IMG/VR virus record: IMGVR_UViG_3300017991_000012
Location: 1-64,000 of that record
DNA length: 64,000 nt
Strand: one strand, 5' to 3'
DNA from: a virus
Part shown: piece after piece, positions 63,509 through 64,000 of the stretch
Layout of the letters: every line of letters begins with the position of its first letter
How positions within the stretch are numbered: position 1 is the first letter of the stretch
Made by a program: the position numbers and the translations under genes
Notes under the pieces: model-generated
What the model saw: the letters and a program-made list of their open reading frames with translations, nothing else
Databases searched by the model: none
Told to the model about the DNA's origin: nothing

Positions 63509-64000
63509 CTGACAGCCCTCACGCCTATCGTCGGATACTGGTGCTCGATACCTTCCCATTTGTCGATCTGGCTGAAGCCAATCGCCTTCAGCACTTCTTC
63601 CATCATCTCGAACGTCCAGCCCCACTTGTGCACCGAGTATTGATCGCGTCCGCTGCAGTAGACATAGCGCATCGCCAGTTCATCCTTGCCTTCCTCAATC
63701 ATCTTTGCGCTTGCCAGCACGTCCGGAAAGTCCAGAAGCAGCTGCCCCTTCTCGATCAGGTTCTCCCAGCAGCGCTTCAGGATGTCGATCGCCTCGTGCC
63801 TGAAGAAATGCTCGATGCCCTGAACCATGACAATCTGCTCGTACGGTCCATCCTCGGTCGGGAAGAACAGCCTCAGATCCATCGGTCGATCCACAAGTCT
63901 CAGCTGACGCATCGGCACGTTGCCGAACTCGAACTTGTAGTAATTGCCTAGCGTGGTCTTCATCTGCTCCACCAGTTCCGGATTGTGACATGCGTACTTT
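63505..64000 (-). CDS. SAM methyltransferase, partial at the right edge
   Basis: The frame is open to the window edge (KYACHNPELVEQMKTT) so the N-terminus is missing. IVMVQGIEHFFRHEAID and KGQLLLDFPDVL match the Rossmann strand plus motif around the catalytic loop. At least 164 residues are visible. Member of the surface cluster. Confidence 0.75.
   Translation of the reverse strand, partial: KYACHNPELVEQMKTTLGNYYKFEFGNVPMRQLRLVDRPMDLRLFFPTEDGPYEQIVMVQGIEHFFRHEAIDILKRCWENLIEKGQLLLDFPDVLASAKMIEEGKDELAMRYVYCSGRDQYSVHKWGWTFEMMEEVLKAIGFSQIDKWEGIEHQYPTIGVRAVR

Noticed and set aside
1-64000. Integrase, lysogeny region or attachment site
   Set aside because: No recombinase, integrase core or duplicated attachment-like sequence was noticed; the regulators alone are not enough evidence of lysogeny.
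1-64000. Endolysin and lysis cassette
   Set aside because: Several small membrane proteins exist, but no lysozyme, amidase or peptidase-type endolysin domain could be recognised, so no lysis genes are called beyond candidates.

Overview
The window is one contiguous piece of a tailed-phage genome. About 115 genes are packed end to end, all on the minus strand, so transcription runs from right (64,000) to left (1). The tail genes (tape measure, one tail-tube protein, a G/GT chaperone frameshift, no contractile sheath) indicate a siphovirus. Promoters of ordinary sigma-70 type, Shine-Dalgarno sites before most genes, several lipoprotein signal peptides and a Tat-type signal suggest a bacterial, probably Gram-negative, host that I cannot name. 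I see no integrase, portal, protease, major capsid protein or endolysin. The head genes probably lie between the left end (after the terminase) and the right end, because the gene order fits a circular map.

Layout in the direction of transcription. 64,000-57,700: glycosyltransferases, SAM methyltransferases, a HAD phosphatase and a beta-propeller protein, probably decorating virion or host surface. 57,700-52,900: a holin-like membrane protein, a degenerate receiver domain, beta-helix and fibre proteins, and head-tail joining proteins. 52,900-48,300: tail tube, G/GT chaperones with a canonical GGGTTTT slippery site, tape measure, distal tail protein. 48,300-38,900: tail hub, Asp-box beta-propeller, LamG tail protein and small membrane proteins, closed by a strong terminator at 38,832-38,870. 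38,830-38,153: a non-coding array of 18 degenerate units at exactly 37-bp spacing. 38,100-31,700: early operons of small proteins (zincin, SWIM zinc finger, RadC-like, DUF932, coiled coil, XRE-type HTH). 31,660-31,522: a free-standing structured RNA gene with its own promoter and terminator. 31,130-23,070: a leaderless HTH regulator, RecB/Cas4-like nuclease, probable annealing protein, sulfotransferase, a zinc/HTH protein resembling a transposase N-terminus and an HNH nuclease behind a structured leader. 23,070-19,800: replication initiator, DnaC-like loader and RuvC-like nuclease. 19,800-10,800: many small zinc-binding and unknown proteins. 10,750-7,880: a possible small terminase subunit, a degenerate tRNA-Gln, a methyltransferase-like protein and a ParB-like protein. 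7,730-1: small ORFs, DUF488, a sliding-clamp-like protein with zinc-finger modules, the large terminase subunit and a lipoprotein.

Regulation is unusually legible. Nine promoters share the core CACTTGACAAA and a tenth has a plain TTGACA. Five of the nine carry (T/C)GTCTTG at exactly the same distance from the -10 box, which puts it at the transcription start. Two of the ten promoters lead into RNA structure (the free-standing RNA and the 89-nt leader hairpin at 23,590-23,678) and one gives a leaderless mRNA. The most novel-looking items are the 37-bp array, the free-standing RNA, the structured leader and the shared promoter/start-site code.
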